In this document: one piece after another, positions 13,912 to 19,971 of the stretch | Position numbering within the stretch: the stretch's first letter is position 1 | How the letters are laid out: every line of letters starts with the position of its first letter | DNA from: Acidiferrobacteraceae bacterium | GTDB taxonomy: Bacteria; Pseudomonadota; Gammaproteobacteria; Acidiferrobacterales; Acidiferrobacteraceae | Reading direction: 5' to 3' | DNA: 19,971 nt | NCBI GenBank assembly: GCA_027343725.1 | Contig: DAHWKH010000158.1 | Coordinates: forward strand, 1-19,971 | The notes under the pieces: generated by a model | What the model saw: the letters and a program-made list of their open reading frames with translations, nothing else | Databases searched by the model: none | What the model was told of the DNA's origin: nothing | Position numbers and translations under genes: made by a program

Positions 13912-13985
13912 ACCCCCGCGCCAAGCCCCCTACCCCGCGCTTTCCCGGGAGCCGCGCCTGATGGGGCAACCCGTCGCGCACATCA

Positions 13986-15197
13986 TCACGGGTTCGCCGG
14001 CTCCCCCTGGAACAGGGCGGCAAGCGCGGCGACCGCCAGGATTCCCACCGACAGCCAGAGTCCCGCCGCGACGCCGCCCGCGCCATCAGCGAGTGCGCCG
14101 CTCAGCAGCGGGCCGACACACTGGCCAAGCCCGAAGGCGACCGTCAGCGCCCCGATCGCGGCCGTCCAGGCCTGCGGTTCGACGGCCCGGCGCGCGAACG
14201 CGGTCACGGCCGTGACCACGGCGAGAAAGGAGCCGCCGAAGACAACCGCGGACAAAGAGGCGCCGGCCGGCCTGCTCCACAGTAAAGGCAATGCCGCTCC
14301 GATCGTGACGCCTGAAAGCGTGGCCGCGATCCCCGGGCCGCCCTTCAAGCGCGCGAGAATCGGCCCCCACGCGAACGCCGCCACGACCGAGGCCAGGCCC
14401 AGGAGCGACCAGAACCGTGTCACGGCGAGCGCCGAGAAGTGCTCGCCGCTGCGCAGATAGGCGATGATGAAGGTGGCATAGGCGATATAGCCCGCGCCGA
14501 AGAGGCCATAGGCCAAGAGGGGCCACGCCATGAGGCGGGCCGATCCGGCACCACGTGCCGTGCGCTCGGCAGGGTGGGACGGTTCAGGAGAGTGTCGCAG
14601 CGCGATCCCCGCGAGCCCCGTGCCCCCCAATGCCAGCGCGCCCAACACGAACCAGCCGCCGCGCCACCCGACGGAGTCGAGCAAAGCGGGAACCGCCAAG
14701 GCCGATGCCGTGATGCCGATCCCGGCGCCCGCGAAGTAGACACCCAGCAAGGTCGCCGCGCGGCTTTCGGATCCCCCCGCCGCGGCCGCCGCGGTGAGAC
14801 CTGCGCCGATCACGAAGGCCAGGGCACCGGTGAACCCCGCCGCCAGGCGCAGCGCCAACAGGACTCCGAAGCGCCCCGTCAATCCCGTGGCGCCGACGGC
14901 GAGCGCCGTCAGCAACAGGCTGAGCGCGAAGACCCGCTTGTCTCCGAGCCGCTGGCCGATCGGCGCGGCCACGAGCGCGCCGGCCAGGTAGCCTGCGGCG
15001 TTGGCGGTGTTCATCGCCCCCGCCTCCGCGAAACTCCACCCCAACTGGGCACGCATCGCGGGCAACAGCAGCGCATAGGCGAAACGCGCGAGACCCAGCG
15101 CGACCGCGGGCCCCATCGCAAGACCGATCACGACCCGGAAGGGCGTCGGCGTGTGCGGTCCGAGGCCGGGGACCGCGGTCCGGGATTCGTGAGGCAA
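13986..15197 (-). CDS. YbfB/YjiJ-family MFS transporter
   Basis: A transporter of about 403 residues with twelve predicted membrane helices. The first helices carry the YbfB/YjiJ signature: LGLARFAYALLLPAMR followed by LGWSFAEAGAMNTANAAGYL. The second has an equivalent of MFS motif A (GQRLGDKRVF). I chose the TTG at 15197 because AGGAG lies 7 bases upstream; the TTG at 15227 has no ribosome site, and the first ATG would cut into helix 1. The substrate of this family is unknown. It points towards the DedA gene with 74 bases between the two stops, and its promoter should lie in the 15198-15521 region. Confidence 0.85.
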   Translation of the reverse strand: MPHESRTAVPGLGPHTPTPFRVVIGLAMGPAVALGLARFAYALLLPAMRAQLGWSFAEAGAMNTANAAGYLAGALVAAPIGQRLGDKRVFALSLLLTALAVGATGLTGRFGVLLALRLAAGFTGALAFVIGAGLTAAAAAGGSESRAATLLGVYFAGAGIGITASALAVPALLDSVGWRGGWFVLGALALGGTGLAGIALRHSPEPSHPAERTARGAGSARLMAWPLLAYGLFGAGYIAYATFIIAYLRSGEHFSALAVTRFWSLLGLASVVAAFAWGPILARLKGGPGIAATLSGVTIGAALPLLWSRPAGASLSAVVFGGSFLAVVTAVTAFARRAVEPQAWTAAIGALTVAFGLGQCVGPLLSGALADGAGGVAAGLWLSVGILAVAALAALFQGEPANP

Positions 15198-15463
15198 TGC
15201 CGCTCTCCTATCGGTTCGATCCCGCAATGCGCCTGGAGCGGCCGCTCATCCCGGCGGCTTGCGAATCGTGACCGGGGCATTATGCGGACAGAACAGCGAC
15301 GGCGACAAATCCCTCTATTCACCCAGCGTGAGCCGAAGATCGATCCGACACCCGACCTCCCAGCACGCGCGAAATCGCGCTTTCTGCCACCTGATGCGTG
15401 AACAACACGGCCTGCCCGGATCAGGCCTCGAGGACGGGGCGCGACCGATCGGCCTTGACGACG

Positions 15464-15492
15464 TTGACGCCAAGACATCATTCCGTTAGTTT
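15464..15492 (+). promoter_or_regulatory. Predicted promoter of the persulfide dioxygenase-arsR-MFS operon
   Basis: TTGACG (15464-15469) and TAGTTT (15487-15492) are separated by the ideal 17 bases. TTGACG matches the -35 consensus at five of six positions; TAGTTT keeps the TA start and the final T of the -10. The predicted start near 15499 gives a leader of about 23 bases with GAGGG before the ATG. Confidence 0.5.
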
Positions 15493-15507
15493 ATGTATTT
15501 ATTAACT
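15488..15507. promoter_or_regulatory. AT-rich imperfect palindrome, candidate ArsR-family operator
   Basis: AGTTTAT and ATTAACT (revcomp ATAAACT, one mismatch) flank 6 bases. The element covers the -10 and the predicted start of the operon that encodes an ArsR-family repressor, so autoregulation by blocking RNA polymerase is a reasonable inference. ArsR-family operators are typically AT-rich imperfect palindromes of this kind. Confidence 0.45.
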
Positions 15508-15521
15508 CATGAGGGCACGGG

Positions 15522-16259
15522 ATGTTCTTCAAGCAACGCGTGAGCGGTGACGGCACCTTGTCCTATTTCTACGGCTGCGGCGGCAAGGGCTTGGCGGTGG
15601 CGGTCGACGTCGTCGCGGGCGATGAAGACTGGTTTGTCCGTGAGGCGCACAACGCCCAGGTCCGCATCACCTATGTGGTCGATACCCATGTCCATGCCGA
15701 CCACCTCTCCGGGGGGCGGGCGTTGGCCGCGCAAGTCGGGGCGCCGTATTGTCTCCATGAAAACGCCCGTGACAGTGTGCGCTTCCCGATCCGCGGACTC
15801 GCCGACGGCGAGAGGCTCGAGACCGGCAACGTCGTGACGCGCATCCTGCACACGCCGGGCCATACCCTCGACAGCCTGTGCCTCATCGTGGCCGACCTGC
15901 GCCGCGGCCCCGATCCGTGGTTTGCGCTCACGGGCGACACCCTCTTCGTGGGCGGCGTGGGCCGTCCGGACCTCGGCGGCACGCCCGCGGAGATGGCCGG
16001 GCGCCTGTACGACAGCCTCCACGACAAGATCCTGACGCTCCCCGACGATCTGGAGATCTTCCCGGGGCACGCGGCCGGCAGCGTGTGCGGTGCCGGTCTC
16101 TCCGGCAAGCCCTCGTCCACCTTGGGATTCGAGAAACGCTTCGACCCCTATCTGAGCTTTGCGCGCCCCGCCTTTATCGCCAAGCTCGTGGAGGACACAC
16201 CGGCGCGGCCCGCGGAAATGGACCGGATCGTGGCCGCCAATCTCGGACGCGCCGCATGA
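15522..16259 (+). CDS. Persulfide dioxygenase-type metallo-beta-lactamase-fold protein (ETHE1/Blh-like)
   Basis: A 245-residue metallo-beta-lactamase-fold protein. Motifs: THVHADHLSGG (His56, His58, Asp60, His61), HTPGHTLDS (His114), GDTLFVGGVGRPDLGG (Asp139) and FPGHAAGSVCG (His183). His56, His114 and Asp139 correspond to the iron ligands of ETHE1, and GRPDL plus the KPSSTLGFEKRF tail is typical of bacterial persulfide dioxygenases and their Blh relatives. These oxidise glutathione persulfide to sulfite in sulfide detoxification and sulfur oxidation. The ATG at 15522 has GAGGG upstream. It is first in a three-gene operon and overlaps arsR by 4 bases (ATGA). Confidence is high for the fold and fair for the exact substrate. 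Confidence 0.88.
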   Translation: MFFKQRVSGDGTLSYFYGCGGKGLAVAVDVVAGDEDWFVREAHNAQVRITYVVDTHVHADHLSGGRALAAQVGAPYCLHENARDSVRFPIRGLADGERLETGNVVTRILHTPGHTLDSLCLIVADLRRGPDPWFALTGDTLFVGGVGRPDLGGTPAEMAGRLYDSLHDKILTLPDDLEIFPGHAAGSVCGAGLSGKPSSTLGFEKRFDPYLSFARPAFIAKLVEDTPARPAEMDRIVAANLGRAA

Positions 16260-16615
16260 CCGGCGATACCGTCCGTTACGCGCTCTTCGCCGAGGTATTC
16301 GCGGCGCTCGCGCACCCGAAGCGCCTCGAGATCATCCGTCTGCTCGCGAGCGGCGAAGACACCGCTGGCGGGCTCGCGGACAAGACCGGGCTGTCCAAGG
16401 CCAATCTCTCGCAGCACGTCCACATCTTGAAGGCCCGGGGGCTTGTGCACTGCGAAAAGCGCGGCGCGTTCTGTCATTACCGCCTGACGAGCCCGAAGGT
16501 GCTCGAGACGTGTGAATTGGTGCGCCAGTTGATCCTCGATCAGATGGACCTCACCACCCAATACCGCCGTCAACTGGCAAGCGTCGCGCCCTTGCGTAAA
16601 AAAGGCGCGTCATGA
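16256..16615 (+). CDS. ArsR-family winged-helix repressor with atypical cysteines
   Basis: A 119-residue regulator of the ArsR/SmtB family: VFAALAHPKRLEIIRLLASG, then LADKTGLSKANLSQHVHILKARGLV as the helix-turn-helix, then a beta-wing (HCEKRGAFCHYRL) and a C-terminal helix. The ELCVC arsenic motif is absent. Cysteines are at 66, 73 and 86, two of them in the wing, which does not match the classic metal sites or the Cys pair reported for the sulfide/persulfide sensors BigR and SqrR. Its place between a persulfide dioxygenase and a transporter suggests a thiol-based reactive sulfur sensor (inference). The ATG at 16256 overlaps the previous stop as ATGA, and its own stop overlaps the next gene the same way, so all three are translationally coupled. 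Confidence 0.88.
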   Translation: MTGDTVRYALFAEVFAALAHPKRLEIIRLLASGEDTAGGLADKTGLSKANLSQHVHILKARGLVHCEKRGAFCHYRLTSPKVLETCELVRQLILDQMDLTTQYRRQLASVAPLRKKGAS

Positions 16616-17871
16616 CACAAGCGCCGCCGAGGCGCGGCATCCGCACCAATCTCGGGCAATTTCTGCTGCAGACCGTCCAGGTCTTCTTCGTCGGTCTCAT
16701 CATCGGCATGGAACGCAACGTGCTGCCGGTCATGAGCCGCCATTTCGGGGTCAAGGCCCACGCCTTCTTCTTCCTGGCTTCGTTCGTCATATCCTTCGGG
16801 CTCGTGAAAGGGGCCTTGAACTTCGTCGCAGGCGGCCTCTCGGACCGCATCGGGCGCAAGCGGGTTTTGCTCTATGGCTGGCTCGCCGGACTCCCCATCC
16901 CCGTCCTCATCGACCTCGCCCCCAACTGGTGGTGGGTGATCGGCGCCAACGTCTTTTTGGGCATCAACCAGGCCTTGACCTGGACCATGACCGTGACGAG
17001 TCAAATCGATCTCGCCGCGAGCCACGAGCGGGGTCTTGCCGTAGGGATCAACGAGGCCTTGGGGTACATCGCCGTCGGCGCGGCCGGGCTCGCGACGGGT
17101 TACGGCGCGCTCGCCGATGGCGCGCGCGCGACCGTGCTGGTCTTCGGTCTCGCGACCATCCTGTTTGCGCTTGCTCTCCTGATTCCCATGGAGGACACCA
17201 TCCACTGGGTGCGCGCCGAGGCGGCCGAGACCCCGGACGCCCCCCGCCCGACCGCGACCGAGGGCGCCCTTGCCACCTTCACCCGCGTCTCGTTTCGGCA
17301 TGCCACGTATCGCGCCGTCTGCCAGGGCGGGGTCGCGAACAAGATTGCCGACACGCTCGTGTGGGTCTTGCTGCCGCTCTTTTTCAAGGCACACGGCCTC
17401 GGCATCGTCCGCATCGGCTGGATCACGGGACTTTATGCGATGGTGTGGGGGCTTTCGCAACTCGTCACCGGCCATCTGGCCGACCGGGTCGGACGAAAAC
17501 TCCCCATCGTATCGGGATTCGGATTGCTCGCCGCGGCGCTTGCGGCCATCGCCTCGCTGCACGCCTTCGGGGACTGGATCGCAAGCGCCGTCGTCATGGG
17601 CTTGGGTATGGCGCTCCTCTATCCCAATCTGATCGCGGCCATGTCGGACCTCGCCCCGCCGGGGGAGCGCGGCCGGATCCTCGGGGTCTACCGGTACTGG
17701 CGCGACACCGGCTATGCGGTCGGCGGATTGATCCTCGGGTTCGTGGCCCAGATCACGCACCACGTCGGTCCCGCCATCTGGCTTACGGCCGCACTCGTGG
17801 CGGGTTCCGGCCTTTGGATCGCGCTCGCCGTGGCCGAAACCCACACACGCCCACTCCCTCGTCAAGGCTAG
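16612..17871 (+). CDS. MFS transporter in persulfide dioxygenase operon
   Basis: A 419-residue major facilitator with twelve predicted helices and two copies of motif A: GGLSDRIGRKRV (74-85) in the first half and GHLADRVGRKLP (287-298) in the second. A hydrophilic loop near 200-225 joins the halves. The ATG at 16612 overlaps the arsR stop by 4 bases (ATGA). The substrate is not known. Being coupled to a persulfide dioxygenase and its likely regulator, it may move a sulfur compound such as sulfite, thiosulfate or a thiol; this is inference only. It takes the place held by other transporters in known bigR/blh-type operons. No clear terminator was found after it. Confidence 0.88.
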   Translation: MTQAPPRRGIRTNLGQFLLQTVQVFFVGLIIGMERNVLPVMSRHFGVKAHAFFFLASFVISFGLVKGALNFVAGGLSDRIGRKRVLLYGWLAGLPIPVLIDLAPNWWWVIGANVFLGINQALTWTMTVTSQIDLAASHERGLAVGINEALGYIAVGAAGLATGYGALADGARATVLVFGLATILFALALLIPMEDTIHWVRAEAAETPDAPRPTATEGALATFTRVSFRHATYRAVCQGGVANKIADTLVWVLLPLFFKAHGLGIVRIGWITGLYAMVWGLSQLVTGHLADRVGRKLPIVSGFGLLAAALAAIASLHAFGDWIASAVVMGLGMALLYPNLIAAMSDLAPPGERGRILGVYRYWRDTGYAVGGLILGFVAQITHHVGPAIWLTAALVAGSGLWIALAVAETHTRPLPRQG

Positions 17872-18089
17872 AGGCGCCTTCCGCTCGAGCCCCTGTTCCA
17901 AGCGCTGGCTGCGCGGGCCGTCGATCCCCCCATAGGCTAAGGTGCAACCCCACAGATTGATCGGCCTACATGGGTCCATGCTCGCGATATTCTCTACACT
18001 GCAAAACGCCTATCCACATGCCCCTGTCCAATCCAGAACACCTCATTAAAACGCCGCCATCGAACGCCTTAACCGAAGTGGTCGCACCG
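17872..18089. other. Intergenic stretch with no gene recognised
   Basis: The first part of the 397-base gap between the MFS gene and abiEii. Short frames on both strands are open but show no recognisable protein. There is only a 5-base inverted repeat (AAGGC / GCCTT) just after the MFS stop and no T-run, so termination of the operon is not explained. Probably decayed mobile-element or flanking DNA. Confidence 0.4.
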
Positions 18090-18260
18090 AAGGTGCTTGA
18101 CCCCCACCTCTTCGAATCTCTGACCCCGATCCGGGAGATGAGCGGGGCGTGGATGATGAGCGACAACGAAGAGAGGCCCCATGATTCTTGGGGCCATTTG
18201 CCGCCTTCGGAATTCGAACGCCGGATCGCGGAGACCGCTCGTTTGGAACTGTGCGCTGGA
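18090..18260 (+). pseudogene. Remnant of an IS3-family transposase (OrfB C-terminus)
   Basis: In frame from 18090, the peptide reads VLDPHLFESLTPIREMSGAW and then NEERPHDSWGHLPPSEFERR. This matches the C-terminal end of IS3-family OrfB transposases (pattern VLD..LF.SL.EVREI...W...YNEERPHDSLG.L.P.EF), including the last part of the rve integrase core. The rest of the transposase, including the DDE Asp residues, is missing, and the family Tyr-Asn appears as Asp-Asn. A short tail (LELCA) near 18240-18255 resembles the usual end. No terminal inverted repeats were found. It is a dead fragment marking past insertion, right beside the AbiE system. Confidence 0.72.
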
Positions 18261-18268
18261 CGGGAAGC

Positions 18269-19102
18269 TTACGAAGGCAACTCAGCGGCCCGAACTACCC
18301 GCAACATTTCGCGGAACACGTCGTCGTAGGGTGGTAGCTGGCTCATCTGGTGTGCCAGACGGTTGGTCCAGAGACGACGCAGACGGTCTTCCTTGGCGGC
18401 AATAGCCTGCTCCATACCGGCCACGGTACGTTGTCGCAATGCCAGCTTGACATCGAGTTCCGCGCGAAGCTCTGCAATGCGGAGGTCGGTCGTGCCAAAC
18501 AGATACCAGAGGTCATAAAGGTCGCGCGGCTCGTTGCGTGCCCGATCGCTCAAGGCCAGCAGCTTTTCCACTACGATCTCCTCGATGGCATAGACCTGCA
18601 CGGTCGGTCCTTCGGGTAGGTCGTCAAAGCTGTCGTAAGTACGCTGAATCGGGCGATCTTGCAGCGGGAAGCACAGGACTTCGTTGATCGTTATATCAAC
18701 CTTCACGTCGTTCGCTGCGGGCAGTGGCCCCTGATAGCGCAAATAGAAGGTGTGGCTATTCTGGTGGCCATTGCGGTCTTCGCGATCGAACGCGATCCGC
18801 AGGCCAGAGTCAGATTCGACAGTCGTGAAACTTTCGTTCAACCCCGCCAGGGTATCTTCGAGGGTGATTGGACGGATTAATGTGAAATCCAGGTCTTCCG
18901 AAAACCGATAGCCCTCAAACCAGCAGCGTCGCAGGGCCGTACCTCCCTTGAAGGCAAGAATATCCCGTAATGAATGGCCGGCCAGACCAGTCAGAAACCA
19001 GGCCAACACGTAATCGCGTTCGATCACGGCCTCGGGGATGCGTCGCCCACAAGCAGTCACCAGCGTGTTCGAGATCAGGGAAATGTTGCGTTGAGGAATC
19101 AT
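18269..19102 (-). CDS. abiEii: AbiEii/AbiGii-family nucleotidyltransferase toxin (type IV TA)
   Basis: A 277-residue DUF1814-type nucleotidyltransferase. It carries FKGGTALRR (51-59), the catalytic acidic motif FSEDLDFTL (Asp70, Asp72), a third acidic residue in VKVDI (Asp136), and EEIVVEKLLALSDR (Lys180) with EPRDLYDLWYL (Asp194, Asp197), the four recognised AbiEii motifs in order. These toxins act as the killing half of type IV toxin-antitoxin and abortive-infection systems; some relatives modify tRNA. The ATG at 19102 shares one base with the abiEi stop (TGATG), so translation is coupled. By eye the base composition is less GC-rich than the genes to the left. All motif residues are present, so the gene is probably active. 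Confidence 0.93.
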   Translation of the reverse strand: MIPQRNISLISNTLVTACGRRIPEAVIERDYVLAWFLTGLAGHSLRDILAFKGGTALRRCWFEGYRFSEDLDFTLIRPITLEDTLAGLNESFTTVESDSGLRIAFDREDRNGHQNSHTFYLRYQGPLPAANDVKVDITINEVLCFPLQDRPIQRTYDSFDDLPEGPTVQVYAIEEIVVEKLLALSDRARNEPRDLYDLWYLFGTTDLRIAELRAELDVKLALRQRTVAGMEQAIAAKEDRLRRLWTNRLAHQMSQLPPYDDVFREMLRVVRAAELPS

Positions 19103-19947
19103 CAGCCAAGCCTCACGGCATCCAGTTCTTCGGGAGTCACGTTGAGCTGGAGCCGCCAACGTGATAGGAATGCTCCCTCGGTGGGGAGCAGCGGATCAAG
19201 GCGCTGGTAAGTTGCAGTCAGCATGCCGCGTAGCGGCGCCAGCACCGAAGCGTCGGCCAGACCATAGTGTTCCAGCAGGTAGCCGAGGCGCCGCACGACG
19301 GCGCCGATGCCGAGGTGTCGTGTGTAGTCCACCAGTCGTTCGATTTTCAGTACATCCCGCTTCATCCACAAGCCCTTGGCGACTTCGGTGATGCCACCGA
19401 CAAATGCCGGGTGTCGGAGACCATCGATGATGGTGCGCTCCATGTCGCTGATCATCACGAAGCGCTCCTTGTCGATCCAATGCTTCATGACTCCGAATTC
19501 TTGCTCCGCCGTAATGTGGACAAACCGAAAGTTATAGCCGCCCACCGTCTGCGGACGCACGCGCCGCGTGCATGACACATACACGGTGAAGGTCGGCTGC
19601 GTCACCATGCGATGCAACTCAAGTGCGGTGCCGTGCGACAAGAAGTAGGGTGCTGCACCGGCGAGTTCACGCGCGATCAAGTACGGGCTGTCGATGTGCC
19701 AAGTGGCCCGTCCGAGCTCGAAAGGCACGAGGCTGTACAGGCCAGGCTTCAGTCGCGTGAACAAGCCTCGCCGCTGGGCCTTGTGCACGAGATTGCGGGC
19801 CGCCGCAGCCGATAGGCCGGTGATCGATTCCACATCTGCCAAGGTGAACGTAGACCGGCGTAGTTGGCGTAGTTCATTTAGCTCAGTGAAGAGCTGCGCC
19901 GCGCGTGGGCCTAGCGTCTTCGTTTGCAAATGATATTTTGCGCTCAA
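19102..19947 (-). CDS. abiEi: AbiEi-family antitoxin and transcriptional regulator (type IV TA)
   Basis: A protein of about 281 residues. The N-terminal winged helix (LADVESITGLSAAAARNLVH, then RGLFTRLKPGLYSLVP) is typical of AbiEi, which represses its own promoter. The remainder has the COG5340 pattern: PYFLSHGTALELH, VHITAEQEFGV, ISDMERTIIDGLRHPAF and GGITEVAKGL. It neutralises AbiEii without direct binding and is transcribed first. I prefer the TTG at 19947 because GAGGTG lies 4-6 bases upstream. TTGs at 19959 and 19962 are also possible, and the frame is open to the window edge, so a start beyond 19971 cannot be excluded. The stop overlaps the abiEii start by one base. Confidence 0.88.
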   Translation of the reverse strand: MSAKYHLQTKTLGPRAAQLFTELNELRQLRRSTFTLADVESITGLSAAAARNLVHKAQRRGLFTRLKPGLYSLVPFELGRATWHIDSPYLIARELAGAAPYFLSHGTALELHRMVTQPTFTVYVSCTRRVRPQTVGGYNFRFVHITAEQEFGVMKHWIDKERFVMISDMERTIIDGLRHPAFVGGITEVAKGLWMKRDVLKIERLVDYTRHLGIGAVVRRLGYLLEHYGLADASVLAPLRGMLTATYQRLDPLLPTEGAFLSRWRLQLNVTPEELDAVRLG

Positions 19948-19971
19948 AATGCACCTCAACAAGCAACGGAC

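Larger units (their letters stand above)
15198..15521. other. Intergenic region between divergent MFS and persulfide dioxygenase genes
   Basis: This 324-base gap must hold promoters for both neighbours. Seen here: a 6-base hairpin GCGCGA-AA-TCGCGC (15367-15380), an inverted repeat GGCCTG / CAGGCC (15409-15427), two TTGACG hexamers (15455 and 15464), and an AT-rich stretch near 15486-15509 that stands out from the GC-rich surroundings. I see no convincing ORF or RNA gene. Confidence 0.5.

Noticed and set aside
13968..13994. Inverted repeat AACCCGT / ACGGGTT between the DedA and MFS stops
   Set aside because: The stem is 7 bases with a 13-base loop, overlaps the MFS stop, and has no T-run; too weak to call a terminator.
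15367..15380. GCGCGAAATCGCGC hairpin as a terminator or operator
   Set aside because: Short stem with a two-base loop in GC-rich DNA, with no tail and no clear relation to either promoter.
16570..17979. 469-codon minus-strand open frame opposite the MFS gene
   Set aside because: Shadow of a clear MFS transporter with two motif A copies. The part outside the MFS gene (17872-17979) resembles no family I know.
18108..18120. TTCGAATC resembling a tRNA T-loop (possible att site)
   Set aside because: No T-stem pairing, acceptor or CCA end could be drawn around it, and it lies inside the IS3 transposase remnant reading frame.

Overview
This is a high-GC, gene-dense bacterial window. Gene content points to a Gram-negative proteobacterium: an MlaA/VacJ-type outer-membrane lipoprotein, a hopanoid-modification cluster, a quinol nitric oxide reductase and a persulfide dioxygenase. 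It fits a sulfur- or metal-oxidising gammaproteobacterium, but that placement is inference from gene content and cannot be settled from the window. No rRNA, tRNA or CRISPR array was seen.

Bases 1-5724 are read almost entirely on the minus strand. In transcription order: an NRAMP-like divalent metal transporter (4342-5724), then a tight hopanoid/isoprenoid cluster of ispH (3301-4260), hpnH (2168-3271), hpnB (1021-2157), hpnM (365-994, MlaC-like) and an mlaA-like lipoprotein gene that runs off the left edge (1-340). IspH supplies isoprenoid precursors, HpnH joins hopene to the adenosyl group of SAM, HpnB is the associated glycosyltransferase, and HpnM plus MlaA look like a periplasm-to-outer-membrane lipid shuttle.

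Bases 5753-8085 (plus strand) carry glyoxalase I and a GAF-GGDEF-EAL cyclic-di-GMP protein with a partly degraded EAL domain. The latter converges with a secreted His-rich DsrE-like protein (8082-8567, minus), which follows an Old Yellow Enzyme (8639-9760, minus). A small exported BamE/SmpA-like protein (9852-10289, minus) comes next.

Bases 10360-13226 form a well-delimited minus-strand transcription unit: a perfect FNR/DNR-type box, a correctly spaced -10 element, a 5'-UTR hairpin, norB (quinol-dependent NO reductase), an overlapping gene for an unrecognised 135-residue membrane-anchored protein with four cysteines, and a strong intrinsic terminator. It looks like an NO- or oxygen-limitation-responsive unit. 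A DedA-family gene is divergent to it (13372-13911, plus), and a YbfB/YjiJ-type MFS transporter gene converges on the DedA gene (13986-15197, minus).

Bases 15464-17871 (plus strand) form a translationally coupled operon: a persulfide-dioxygenase-type metallo-beta-lactamase protein, an ArsR-family repressor with an unusual cysteine layout, and an MFS transporter. An AT-rich imperfect palindrome at the predicted promoter is a candidate operator. The stretch beyond (17872-18268) holds a decayed IS3-family transposase tail. It is followed by an AbiEi/AbiEii type IV toxin-antitoxin pair (minus strand, 18269 to about 19947) that by eye has lower GC than the rest, consistent with acquired DNA.
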